A DNA stretch of 64,000 bases, taken from Dyadobacter sp. Leaf189. Lineage in GTDB: Bacteria > Bacteroidota > Bacteroidia > Cytophagales > Spirosomataceae. The notes beneath the pieces are model-generated. The model was not told the origin of the DNA, did no database searches, and saw only the letters and a program-made list of their open reading frames with translations. The stretch spans positions 310,001-374,000 of the forward strand of contig NZ_LMPS01000006.1 of assembly GCF_001424405.1 (NCBI RefSeq), in the 5' to 3' direction. The position numbers and the translations under genes are program-made. Position 1 is the stretch's first letter; each line of letters opens with the position of its first letter. Below, in pieces: positions 43,502 to 51,198 of this stretch.

Positions 43502-45457
43502 ATGAAACGTTTGCTCTTCCTAGTACTCCTTTTTACCGCTCAGGACGCTTTTTGTCAATTAAAACTCGCCCGCTTATTCTCTGATCACGTCGTTCTGCAA
43601 CGTCAGAAACCCATTCCGGTTTGGGGCTGGTCGAAGCCGGGAGAAAAGGTCAAAGTAACCCTTGCTGGCCAAACCTCTGAGGGCAAAGCCGATGCGTCGG
43701 GTAAGTGGCAGGTCAGCTTCAAGCCCATTGAAGCAGGCGGTCCGCACACCATGCAGGTAACTGCCAAATCGGGCAATGTAGTGGTCAATGACATTCTCAT
43801 CGGAGAAGTTTGGCTTTGCTCGGGGCAGTCTAATATGGAATGGCCGGTTAGTGCAGCGAAAAATTTTGAGGAAGAAAAGAAAGACGCCGAATATCCTCAG
43901 ATCCGGCACTTTCGGGTAGACCACCAGGTGTCCATGCAACCCGAAAAAGACCTGAATGCGGGCGAATGGAAGCTCGCGACCTCCGGCACAGTCGGCGCAT
44001 TCTCCGCGATCGGGTTTTTCTTTGCGCGTGAAATCAACAAAAAGCTGAACATACCGGTCGGCATTCTGCATTCATCCTGGGGCGGTTCACAGATCGAAGG
44101 CTGGATCAGCAAAGAAGCTATGCTTGAAGATGAAGAGCTGAAAACTTATGTGGCAACAATGCCGAAAACCTGGGAAGAGGCAGACGTGGTAATGGACGTA
44201 AAGCTTCGCAAGCAGCTGTTTAAAAGCGCCTCCGTTTCACCTTCGGCAGATGATGAAAAAAAGTATATATCCGGTAATGCAGATTTCAGTTCCTGGCAGA
44301 AAGTAGCGGATCCTGTGGGACAATGGGACTGGAAAGGTTCGCAGGGATTTCGCGGCAAAGGTTATATGGCGAAAGAAGTGGATATCGCAGCTGAGATCAC
44401 GGCGCAGCCTACTACCCTTTCAGTGCCTGAAAACGATAGCCCGAACCAGATCTACATCAATGGAAAGCTGGTGTACGAAGGCGAAATGAAGGGGACCAGG
44501 AAGATCAGCATTCCCGCAAATACCTGGAAAGCCGGAAAAAACCAGCTCGTGATCAGAATGGGCAATATGGTCGGACAATCTTGGTTTGGACCAGGATTTA
44601 TGGGTTCGGCCAATGACCTGTACCTTGAAGCAGGATCAGGCAAAGTAAACATTGCGAAAGACTGGTATCTTATGCCTTCGTTTTCTGAAAAGCATGAATA
44701 TGCGCATTTGGTGAACAATGTAGGCACTACCATTTACAATGCGATGATCGTGCCGCTGATCCCGTTCGCTATCCGCGGTACCCTGTGGTATCAGGGCGAA
44801 ACGAATGCGCCACGTGCTTACCAATACAGAAAGTCGTTTCCGCTGATGATCAATGACTGGCGCAGACGCTGGAAAGACGATTTTTCTTTCTATTGGGTAC
44901 AGCTTTCCAGCTTTGGAAGTGAAAACGACAGCAACCAGGGAAGTTCCTGGGCTGAATTGCGTGAGGCGCAGAATATGACATTGAGCCTGCCGAAAACGGG
45001 AATGGCGGTATCGACCGACGTAGGAAACCCAAAAGATATTCACCCGACAAACAAACAGGACGTAGCCCACCGCCTCGCCACCAATGCGCTCAAATTTGAT
45101 TACGGACAGAATATTCCGTATGCTTCTCCCATTTTCGACAAGGTTGTTTTCAATGACAAAACTGCGCAGGTAACTTTCAGGAATGCCGAAAACGGTTTGA
45201 TGACGCGCGATAAGTACGGTTATGTGAAAGGTTTTGAGATCGCCGGGGAAGATAAGGTGTTCCATTTCGCGCAGGCGGTGATTGAAGGGGATAAGGTAAT
45301 TGTTTCAAATCCGACCAACAGCAAGCCAGTTTCAGTAAGATATGCGTGGTCAGACGCGCCGGAGGATGCTAATCTGTACAGCAAAGACGGTTTTCCCGTG
45401 AGTGCATTCAGGAGTGACGATTGGACAGGGCAGACTGTGGGGGTGAGGTTTGAATGA
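43502..45457 (+). CDS. sialate O-acetylesterase-like exported hydrolase
   Basis: 651 residues. A signal peptide is visible (LLFLVLLFTAQDAFC). The SGNH block I is VWLCSGQSNMEWPV near residue 107, with the catalytic Asp/His block further on in GTLWYQGETNAPRAY near 425 and DIHPTNKQDVAHRLA near 512. An insert of about 110 residues between (about 245-390) is a beta-sandwich with the segment TTLSVPENDSPNQIYINGKLV. It probably deacetylates sialic acids or acetylated plant glycans in the periplasm. Unlike the enzyme at 1658-3643 it has no type IX domain. The stop codon lies in a short direct repeat shared with the next intergenic region. Confidence 0.88.
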   Translation: MKRLLFLVLLFTAQDAFCQLKLARLFSDHVVLQRQKPIPVWGWSKPGEKVKVTLAGQTSEGKADASGKWQVSFKPIEAGGPHTMQVTAKSGNVVVNDILIGEVWLCSGQSNMEWPVSAAKNFEEEKKDAEYPQIRHFRVDHQVSMQPEKDLNAGEWKLATSGTVGAFSAIGFFFAREINKKLNIPVGILHSSWGGSQIEGWISKEAMLEDEELKTYVATMPKTWEEADVVMDVKLRKQLFKSASVSPSADDEKKYISGNADFSSWQKVADPVGQWDWKGSQGFRGKGYMAKEVDIAAEITAQPTTLSVPENDSPNQIYINGKLVYEGEMKGTRKISIPANTWKAGKNQLVIRMGNMVGQSWFGPGFMGSANDLYLEAGSGKVNIAKDWYLMPSFSEKHEYAHLVNNVGTTIYNAMIVPLIPFAIRGTLWYQGETNAPRAYQYRKSFPLMINDWRRRWKDDFSFYWVQLSSFGSENDSNQGSSWAELREAQNMTLSLPKTGMAVSTDVGNPKDIHPTNKQDVAHRLATNALKFDYGQNIPYASPIFDKVVFNDKTAQVTFRNAENGLMTRDKYGYVKGFEIAGEDKVFHFAQAVIEGDKVIVSNPTNSKPVSVRYAWSDAPEDANLYSKDGFPVSAFRSDDWTGQTVGVRFE

Positions 45458-45552
45458 GCCGCCGTGGAACGGGGAATGACTGAATGAGCCGCCATGGAAT
45501 CAGAGATCGAAAGTGAACAATAAATGACTTAATGACCCAATGACAAAATGAT
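45451..45552 (+). repeat. short direct repeats spanning a stop codon and the next start codon
   Basis: TGAATGAGCCGCC-G/A-TGGAA occurs at 45451-45469 and again at 45481-45499, 30 bases apart; the first copy contains the esterase stop. Then an 8-base unit AATGACNN repeats at 45523, 45531, 45539 and partly 45547, and the ATG at 45548 of the PQQ dehydrogenase is within the fourth unit. Confidence 0.7.
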
Positions 45553-47677
45553 AAAATCAATTACCAAGAAATTTCTATGGGTCGCTGTTCTTTCGTTATC
45601 TGTTTTTATCAGTTCCCGTTCTCTTTTTATTGAAAGTCCGGGGGAAGAAAAAGAATGGCCGGAATACCTGGGCGGGCCGGATCGAAACCATTATTCATCA
45701 CTTACTCAGATCAATCCGGGCAATGTGAACCAGTTGCAGGTAGCATGGACGTACTCCATGCCCGATTCCGGCCAGACGCAGGTTAATCCGATTGTAGTAG
45801 ATGGTGTTTTGTACGGGGTAACTTCCACCGTGCAGGCATTTGCATTGGACGCATTTACCGGAAAACAGCTTTGGATATTTGGCGATAAATCAAAAAACGG
45901 TTCCAACACAAGCCGCGGACTTACCTATTGGAGTGATGGAGACGACAAGCGGATTCTGCACGCAATGGGCGAATTCCTGTATGCGCTGGATGCAAAAACG
46001 GGTAAACCCATTCAGACTTTCGGGGAGAATGGACGCATTGACCTGCACACCGGACTGCCTGAAATAGCTGCTAAAAAGTATATGGTTTCAAATACACCCG
46101 GGACCATTTTTGAAGACCTGATCATCATGCCGCTTCGCCTCTCGGAAGAATCTGATGCGGCACCCGGCGACCTGCGCGCATTCAATGTGCGTACAGGCAA
46201 GCTCGTCTGGACTTTCCATACCATTCCCTATCCCGGTGAATTTGGCTACGAAACCTTCCCGCCTGACGCTTATAAAAACACCTATACCGGCGCTGCTAAC
46301 AACTGGGCAGGCACTGCCATTGACCGGACGCGCGGCATCTTATATGTACCTACCGGCTCAGCGGGTTATGATTTTTATGGAGGAAAACGAAAGGGAGCAA
46401 ACCTGTTTTCAAATTGTTTGCTTGCACTGGATGCGCGTACCGGAAAGCGGATCTGGCACTTTCAAACCATGCACCACGATATGTGGGACAGGGATTTGCC
46501 TGCGCCGCCGAATTTGGTCACGATCACTAAGAACGGACAGAAGATCGATGCAGTGGCGCAGGTAAGTAAGCAGGGATACGTTTTCCTTTTCGACCGGGTC
46601 ACCGGCAAGCCCATTTACCCGATCCGCGAGGTGACTGCGCCACAAGCTGCATTGCCCGGCGAGCATCCCTGGCCCACGCAGCCGGTACCGACGCGGCCTG
46701 CTGCATTTGCAAGACAAGCCTATACGCTGACAGAAAACGATATCAGTCCATATGCACCAGACCGGGATTCACTTAAAGCCAAATTCAAAACCTACAAGAA
46801 GGCACTTTTCGCTGCCCCCAGCAAGGAAGGTACCGTGATCCTGCCGGGCTTCGATGGCGGAGCTGAATGGGGCGGCGCGGCGGCTGACCCTGAGAAGGGT
46901 ATATTGTATGTAAACAGTAATGAAATGGCGTGGATACTGACGATGAAAGACACACCCAAAGAGTCGGAACTATCGGCGTTGAGCCCGGGCGAGAAAACAT
47001 ACACTACTTATTGTGCAACCTGTCACGGCGCACAGCGGAAAGGCAATGCAAAAAGCGGGTATCCGTCGCTTGTCGATATCGGCAGCCGCCGTGACCGCGC
47101 GTTTGTCAGCCAGCTTGTCACATCAGGCAAAGGGATGATGCCCGGCTTTCCGATGCTCACTGCCGGCGAAAAACAGGCGTTGATTTCCTTCCTGTTTGGT
47201 GACGAAAAAGTGGAAGCTGTGTCGCAAACTCCTGCCTCGAAAAAGACCTTTTTACCATATCAGAGCACTGGTTATAACAAATTCCTCGATGCAAATGGGC
47301 TGCCTGCCATTGCGCCGCCGTGGGGTACTTTGAATGCCATCGACCTGAATACGGGCAAATACCTCTGGAAGGTCCCATTCGGCGAAGTGGCTGCATTGAA
47401 AGCGAAAGGAGTTCCAACCACCGGTACCGAAAATTACGGAGGCCCCGTGGTCACCGCCAGCGGGCTGCTTTTTATCGCAGCGACCAAGGATGGAAAATTC
47501 AGGGTTTTTGATAAAGCCAATGGGAAACTTTTGTGGGAAACCATGCTCCCTGCTGCGGGATTTGCCACTCCGGCTACTTACGAAGCAAATGGAAAACAGT
47601 TTGTCGTGATTGCTTGCGGAGGTACCAAGCTCGGCACCAAAAAAGGCAATCAATATGTAGCTTTTGCATTACCCTGA
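45548..47677 (+). CDS. PQQ-dependent dehydrogenase with inserted cytochrome c domain
   Basis: 709 residues. An N-terminal signal or anchor (FLWVAVLSLSVFISSRSLF) leads to an eight-bladed propeller of PQQ repeats (WPEYLGGPDRNHYSSL, QVNPIVVDGVLYGVTS, HHDMWDRDLPAPPNLV). A haem-c motif, YCATCHGAQRKGN near residue 487, forms a cytochrome domain inserted at about 475-555 before the last blades (FVSQLVTSGKGMMPGFPML carries the axial Met). This is the membrane glucose- or polyol-dehydrogenase-like group; the inserted cytochrome passes electrons on. The start lies in an array of 8-base repeats. No pqq synthesis genes are in the window. Confidence 0.9.
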   Translation: MIKSITKKFLWVAVLSLSVFISSRSLFIESPGEEKEWPEYLGGPDRNHYSSLTQINPGNVNQLQVAWTYSMPDSGQTQVNPIVVDGVLYGVTSTVQAFALDAFTGKQLWIFGDKSKNGSNTSRGLTYWSDGDDKRILHAMGEFLYALDAKTGKPIQTFGENGRIDLHTGLPEIAAKKYMVSNTPGTIFEDLIIMPLRLSEESDAAPGDLRAFNVRTGKLVWTFHTIPYPGEFGYETFPPDAYKNTYTGAANNWAGTAIDRTRGILYVPTGSAGYDFYGGKRKGANLFSNCLLALDARTGKRIWHFQTMHHDMWDRDLPAPPNLVTITKNGQKIDAVAQVSKQGYVFLFDRVTGKPIYPIREVTAPQAALPGEHPWPTQPVPTRPAAFARQAYTLTENDISPYAPDRDSLKAKFKTYKKALFAAPSKEGTVILPGFDGGAEWGGAAADPEKGILYVNSNEMAWILTMKDTPKESELSALSPGEKTYTTYCATCHGAQRKGNAKSGYPSLVDIGSRRDRAFVSQLVTSGKGMMPGFPMLTAGEKQALISFLFGDEKVEAVSQTPASKKTFLPYQSTGYNKFLDANGLPAIAPPWGTLNAIDLNTGKYLWKVPFGEVAALKAKGVPTTGTENYGGPVVTASGLLFIAATKDGKFRVFDKANGKLLWETMLPAAGFATPATYEANGKQFVVIACGGTKLGTKKGNQYVAFALP

Positions 47678-47831
47678 TTTGACGATAACACATTTACCAT
47701 ATTACCTGCCCCCACACAGCTTTGGGCGAAAACATACATGCCGGATAGTGCCTGCCGCACGTTGCTTTACGCTTACAAGCTGAATTGAACCACCAAATCA
47801 TTTCATTGCCGCGCTACGAAAACAAAAGGCG

Positions 47832-48503
47832 ATGTTTGGAATTAACAACCAACAATCCGAAATGACTATGTTCAATGACAATAAAGCAGTGGATGCAACA
47901 GGTAATGAGCTGAGCTTTCTTTACGAAATGCTCTTTTGTGATGAGCTGTCACTATTTGAGGAGGTTTTGGAAGATACCCGCGTATACCCCTGGCAGGTAC
48001 TTTTCAACCCGGCTGCGACTCCGGATGAGTTGTATGAACTGATCGATCTGGCCACCAACGAGACGCGGATAAAGCTACTGGCTTATCAAAGATTACAGCA
48101 GGCCAACCAGCCTGTTCTGAAACAGGAACTCCTTGGAGTGATCGTTGAAGTAGGTTTGCAGGACGGCCTGGACGTACTGGCAGCTTACCAGGATGGAACA
48201 GCAAGGTACCTGCATCATACCGGCAAGATCATTTTGTGGGAATCTGCCAATGAACAATCGCAGGTACTTATCGATACTTTATTTGAAGAAAGCAGGAAGG
48301 TAGTGCAGGAAATAGGTATCTGGCCAAATGGGCGGCTTAATCCACCCAAGACAGGCAATGCAAGGATTTCCTTCCTGGTATCCAACGGGCTCTATTTCGG
48401 CGAGGCGGATTGCGATGTGCTTTTCAGCGACGCACTGGCTGGCCCGGCACTGATGGCTGCTACTGCATTGCTCAACTATCTTACTTCGAAAGTCCAGGCG
48501 TAG
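47832..48503 (+). CDS. hypothetical protein, 223 residues
   Basis: 223 residues (or 213 from the internal ATG at 47862). No signal or membrane segment; acidic N-terminal half (FLYEMLFCDELSLFEEVLEDT), then QVLFNPAATPDELYELIDLA, and a C-terminal part with TGKIILWESANEQ and AGPALMAATALLNYLTS. I do not recognise the family. It lies alone after the dehydrogenase and its stop is 5 bases from that of the convergent aldo/keto reductase. Long clean frame and Bacteroidota-like codon use make it a real gene. Confidence 0.7.
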   Translation: MFGINNQQSEMTMFNDNKAVDATGNELSFLYEMLFCDELSLFEEVLEDTRVYPWQVLFNPAATPDELYELIDLATNETRIKLLAYQRLQQANQPVLKQELLGVIVEVGLQDGLDVLAAYQDGTARYLHHTGKIILWESANEQSQVLIDTLFEESRKVVQEIGIWPNGRLNPPKTGNARISFLVSNGLYFGEADCDVLFSDALAGPALMAATALLNYLTSKVQA

Positions 48504-48508
48504 TTGCT

Positions 48509-49441
48509 TTACAGCGTCTCAATGTACTTCACCATCATTTTCCGCGTATTTGCGTCAGGCAGTTTTCCGGTTGCTGCACCAAGGTTATCAACCAGGTGTT
48601 TCACGTCGGAAGTACCGGGAATGACGCACGTAACTGCCTCGTGGCTGATCATGTATTTGAGGAAAAACTGCGCCCAGGTTTTAATGCCATAGTCAGCTGC
48701 CCAGTCCGGCAGCTGCTTGCCTTTGGTTGCCCTGAACAATGCGCCCTGCTCAAAGGGTTCGTTAATCAGAACAGCTACTCCATTGTCTCGGGCCGCGTCC
48801 AGCAGGCTTTTTTCAGCGTTGCGGGAGCGGATGGAATAGTTAAACTGGACGAAGTCTACCGATTTGGATTTCACGATTTGTTCAAGCCGGGAATGCGCCG
48901 AATCTGTGTAATGAGTGATACCTATGTACCTTGTTTTTCCCTGCGCTTTCCAGTCTTTCAAAGTTTTCAAATGGGTCTCCCAGTCAAGCAGGTTATGTAT
49001 CTGGATCAGGTCCAGCTTGGTGCGCTTCATTTTCTTCAATGAGGCATTCATCTGATCAATGCCTTCCTGGCGCCCGCTTGTCCATACTTTTGTAGCAAAG
49101 AAGAATTGTTCATTGAGTTTTATTTCTGCCGACAAATCTCCTATTACCTGTTCTGCCCGGCCATACATTGGTGAGGCGTCGACAACCTTTCCGCCCAGCT
49201 CATTCATTTTTTTCAAAACGTCTCTCAAAGGATTTCGCTCATCGGCAGAGCTACCGACATCAAACTGCTGCCAGGAACCCAACCCAACTACGGGAAGCTT
49301 CTCTCCTGACGAAGGAATGGTACGCTGCATTAACATAGCTGGTGCTTTAAAGGCTTTCACCGGAACGGGATCAATCAGCAGACTTGTACCGACCGCTCCC
49401 AGTCCCTTTAATACTTCCCTTCTTGAAAAATTGGGCTTCAT
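48509..49441 (-). CDS. Tat-exported aldo/keto reductase
   Basis: 310 residues. A twin-arginine signal is visible, FSRREVLKGLGAVGTSLL. The aldo/keto reductase barrel follows with the active-site Tyr in VDASPMYGRAEQVIGD, Lys in FFFATKVWTSGR and His in LIQIHNLLDW. The C-terminal cofactor loop is VIPGTSDVKHL. Export of an NADPH-type enzyme is puzzling because cofactor is scarce outside, but such exported members are frequent in Bacteroidota and may carry the nucleotide bound. Single gene; substrate unknown. Confidence 0.88.
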   Translation of the reverse strand: MKPNFSRREVLKGLGAVGTSLLIDPVPVKAFKAPAMLMQRTIPSSGEKLPVVGLGSWQQFDVGSSADERNPLRDVLKKMNELGGKVVDASPMYGRAEQVIGDLSAEIKLNEQFFFATKVWTSGRQEGIDQMNASLKKMKRTKLDLIQIHNLLDWETHLKTLKDWKAQGKTRYIGITHYTDSAHSRLEQIVKSKSVDFVQFNYSIRSRNAEKSLLDAARDNGVAVLINEPFEQGALFRATKGKQLPDWAADYGIKTWAQFFLKYMISHEAVTCVIPGTSDVKHLVDNLGAATGKLPDANTRKMMVKYIETL

Positions 49442-49514
49442 TGCATTTAAATCGTGTTACGGTAGCTCAATTTACACAACAATCGAAGAATCGCCCCAAA
49501 AGTTTATAAAATAG

Positions 49515-49543
49515 AAAAGGAGCCAGATCGAGCTGACTCCCTT
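49515..49543 (-). terminator. intrinsic terminator of the small lipoprotein gene
   Basis: On the minus strand: GGAGTCAG, 6-base loop, CTGGCTCC, followed by TTTT. It lies 26 bases past the stop of the gene at 49569. Confidence 0.85.
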
Positions 49544-49568
49544 TACAAACCTTACACCAATTTACCTT

Positions 49569-49994
49569 TTACTTTTTCTCAATGGAAACATTTACCTTAT
49601 AGTCTTCCAGCTTGGGCGACTGGGTAGTTTCCGGATACGGAAGTACCTCATTCACACTAAGCACATAGCTTTGGCCGCTCAGTGTAAATGTTTGAAAATC
49701 GGTGCGCTTGTCTCCTTTGAATGCCACACTCACGTCAGTAGCATTTTTTCCATCGGATACATTGAATTTCACTTTGGCATCGCCCATCTGAACGCACACC
49801 ACGTTCTTGGGACAGCGACTGTCAGTAACTTCGCGGAGATCCACTTTCAGGTCATCGCCTGTTGTAGGGACTGTGGTTAACTGACGATAAGGTACAATAG
49901 TAGTTTCCACTTTTTCCTGCGGAGCGGCTACTTCATTTTTTGTGCATGCTAATGTGGAAGCACAGATCAATGCGATAAGAATTGTTTTTTTCAT
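49569..49994 (-). CDS. small hypothetical lipoprotein
   Basis: 141 residues. The lipoprotein signal MKKTILIALICASTLACTKN ends at Cys17. The mature part is a predicted small beta-sandwich (DDLKVDLREVTDSRCPKNVV, DVSVAFKGDKRTDFQTFTL) with Cys residues in CPKNVVC that could form a disulfide. No family recognised with confidence. Bounded downstream by a good terminator, so it is its own transcript. Confidence 0.75.
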   Translation of the reverse strand: MKKTILIALICASTLACTKNEVAAPQEKVETTIVPYRQLTTVPTTGDDLKVDLREVTDSRCPKNVVCVQMGDAKVKFNVSDGKNATDVSVAFKGDKRTDFQTFTLSGQSYVLSVNEVLPYPETTQSPKLEDYKVNVSIEKK

Positions 49995-50095
49995 GGTATG
50001 TTAATTAAAGACAATCAAAAGAACCGTTAATGCAAAAAATGGTTGTAAGGCAGTCGCGCAATTTGTAGGAATCGAACTGCATGGACAGTCTGGCA

Positions 50096-50458
50096 TTAAA
50101 CTTCAAAAGGAAGTTCATACTCTCTGGAAACCGGCTTTGAGCTTCTGGTTTTGACGGTAACACGTGCTTTTAACGGACCGCCAGTCAGCAGGTAGTACTT
50201 AATGTACTCGTCTTCATTCCTGGCCCAGGATTTATCTTCAATGTAATATTCCGTCGCACCTGACTTGCCAGCCAGGTAAGCCCAACGCTCCACTGCATTT
50301 GGCTCAAACGTGATAAACTGCCCCATACTCATGATCTGTATTCCGGGCAGGCCTGCATTCCCGAGCTCAGTACCTGCCTCTACCACCACATTAATGCTCG
50401 TATTATCTTCCAGATCACGCACCGCCCACTGGTCGATCATTGTTTTTGTATTCGCCAT
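50096..50458 (-). CDS. hypothetical cytosolic protein, 120 residues
   Basis: 120 residues with no signal peptide. It is a beta-rich single domain: DNTSINVVVEAGTELGN, MGQFITFEPNAVERWAYLAG, EDEYIKYYLLTGGPLKARVTVK. I do not recognise the family. Its neighbours on the same strand are separated by over 100 bases, so it is probably monocistronic. Confidence 0.6.
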   Translation of the reverse strand: MANTKTMIDQWAVRDLEDNTSINVVVEAGTELGNAGLPGIQIMSMGQFITFEPNAVERWAYLAGKSGATEYYIEDKSWARNEDEYIKYYLLTGGPLKARVTVKTRSSKPVSREYELPFEV

Positions 50459-50575
50459 CTTTCCTAATTTAAGTTTCTGAAACTCAAAATAGGACTTGGA
50501 AAGACATTTGAATTTTCAAATTACAGAGTGGCGGAGTTCATTTATTATCTGGCAAGAATTCGGAAACTGAACATA

Positions 50576-50602
50576 AAAAAAGCCGGGAACAAGTCCCGGC
50601 TT
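50576..50602 (-). terminator. intrinsic terminator
   Basis: Perfect 9 bp stem AAGCCGGGA and TCCCGGCTT with a 5-base loop and an A-run on the plus strand, hence a U-run on the minus-strand transcript of the gene at 50627-50968. Confidence 0.9.
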
Positions 50603-50626
50603 CACTAGTATGCTGGATTAAAAACC

Positions 50627-50968
50627 TTATCCGGCATTGTTACCATCTTTATCAAGTTTCACACGGGCATTTTCATTACCCTTGGCCACCTGCAATTCAT
50701 AGTATTGCGAATTGTTATTTTCAGTTACCAGGAAGGCCTTTTTAACTGTCCATCCCGCGAAGTCATCGCTTTTGATGGTCTTCTTAATTCCTTCCGGAAG
50801 ATCTTCCGGTTTCACGGCAACTTTGTTCTCCTTGTTGTCTTTCTTAACGGCAGACTGTTTTTGCGCTGCTACTTCCTGTTGTTGCGCTTCCTGCTGGCCT
50901 GTTTGGGCTTGCGCCGAAGCAAAGGAAATCAGCGTCAGGGCAAGTGCCGATACTATTAGCTTTTTCAT
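50627..50968 (-). CDS. small exported Gln/Lys-rich protein
   Basis: 113 residues from the ATG at 50968; the 50989 start would put 7 charged residues before the signal. A signal peptide is clear (KLIVSALALTLISFASAQAQ). A Gln/Lys-rich helix (QQEAQQQEVAAQKQSAVKK) follows, then a small globular domain with LPEGIKKTIKSDDFAGWTVKKAF and QYYELQVAKGN. The latter resembles a PepSY/BLIP-like sheet (alpha-beta-beta), common in small exported Bacteroidota proteins. Role unknown. Closed by the terminator at 50576-50602. Confidence 0.7.
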   Translation of the reverse strand: MKKLIVSALALTLISFASAQAQTGQQEAQQQEVAAQKQSAVKKDNKENKVAVKPEDLPEGIKKTIKSDDFAGWTVKKAFLVTENNNSQYYELQVAKGNENARVKLDKDGNNAG

Positions 50969-51140
50969 GATCGTATGTTTTTTAGACAATTGATACTAAT
51001 TCTCGTGCATCCGCACTTCTGCCCTGTTATTAAACATCATTGTGCCAAAAACCACAACCCTATTATTTACAGTTGTTTACAAAATGGACGAGGATTACGA
51101 CAATGGTAATCAGCGCCGCAGTCTGTTGTTTTTTTCACCA

Positions 51141-51179
51141 AAAACAAAAAACCCGCACCGGAATGCCGGCGCGGGTTTT
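51141..51179 (-). terminator. intrinsic terminator of the susCD 2 operon
   Basis: Stem of 13 pairs with one mismatch: AAAACCCGC-A-CCGG (51148-51161) and CCGG-C-GCGGGTTTT (51166-51179), loop AATG, with the A-run at 51141-51151 giving a U-run on the minus-strand transcript. It is 20 bases past the susD stop. Confidence 0.9.
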
Positions 51180-51198
51180 CAGTATCAATAACATTTAA

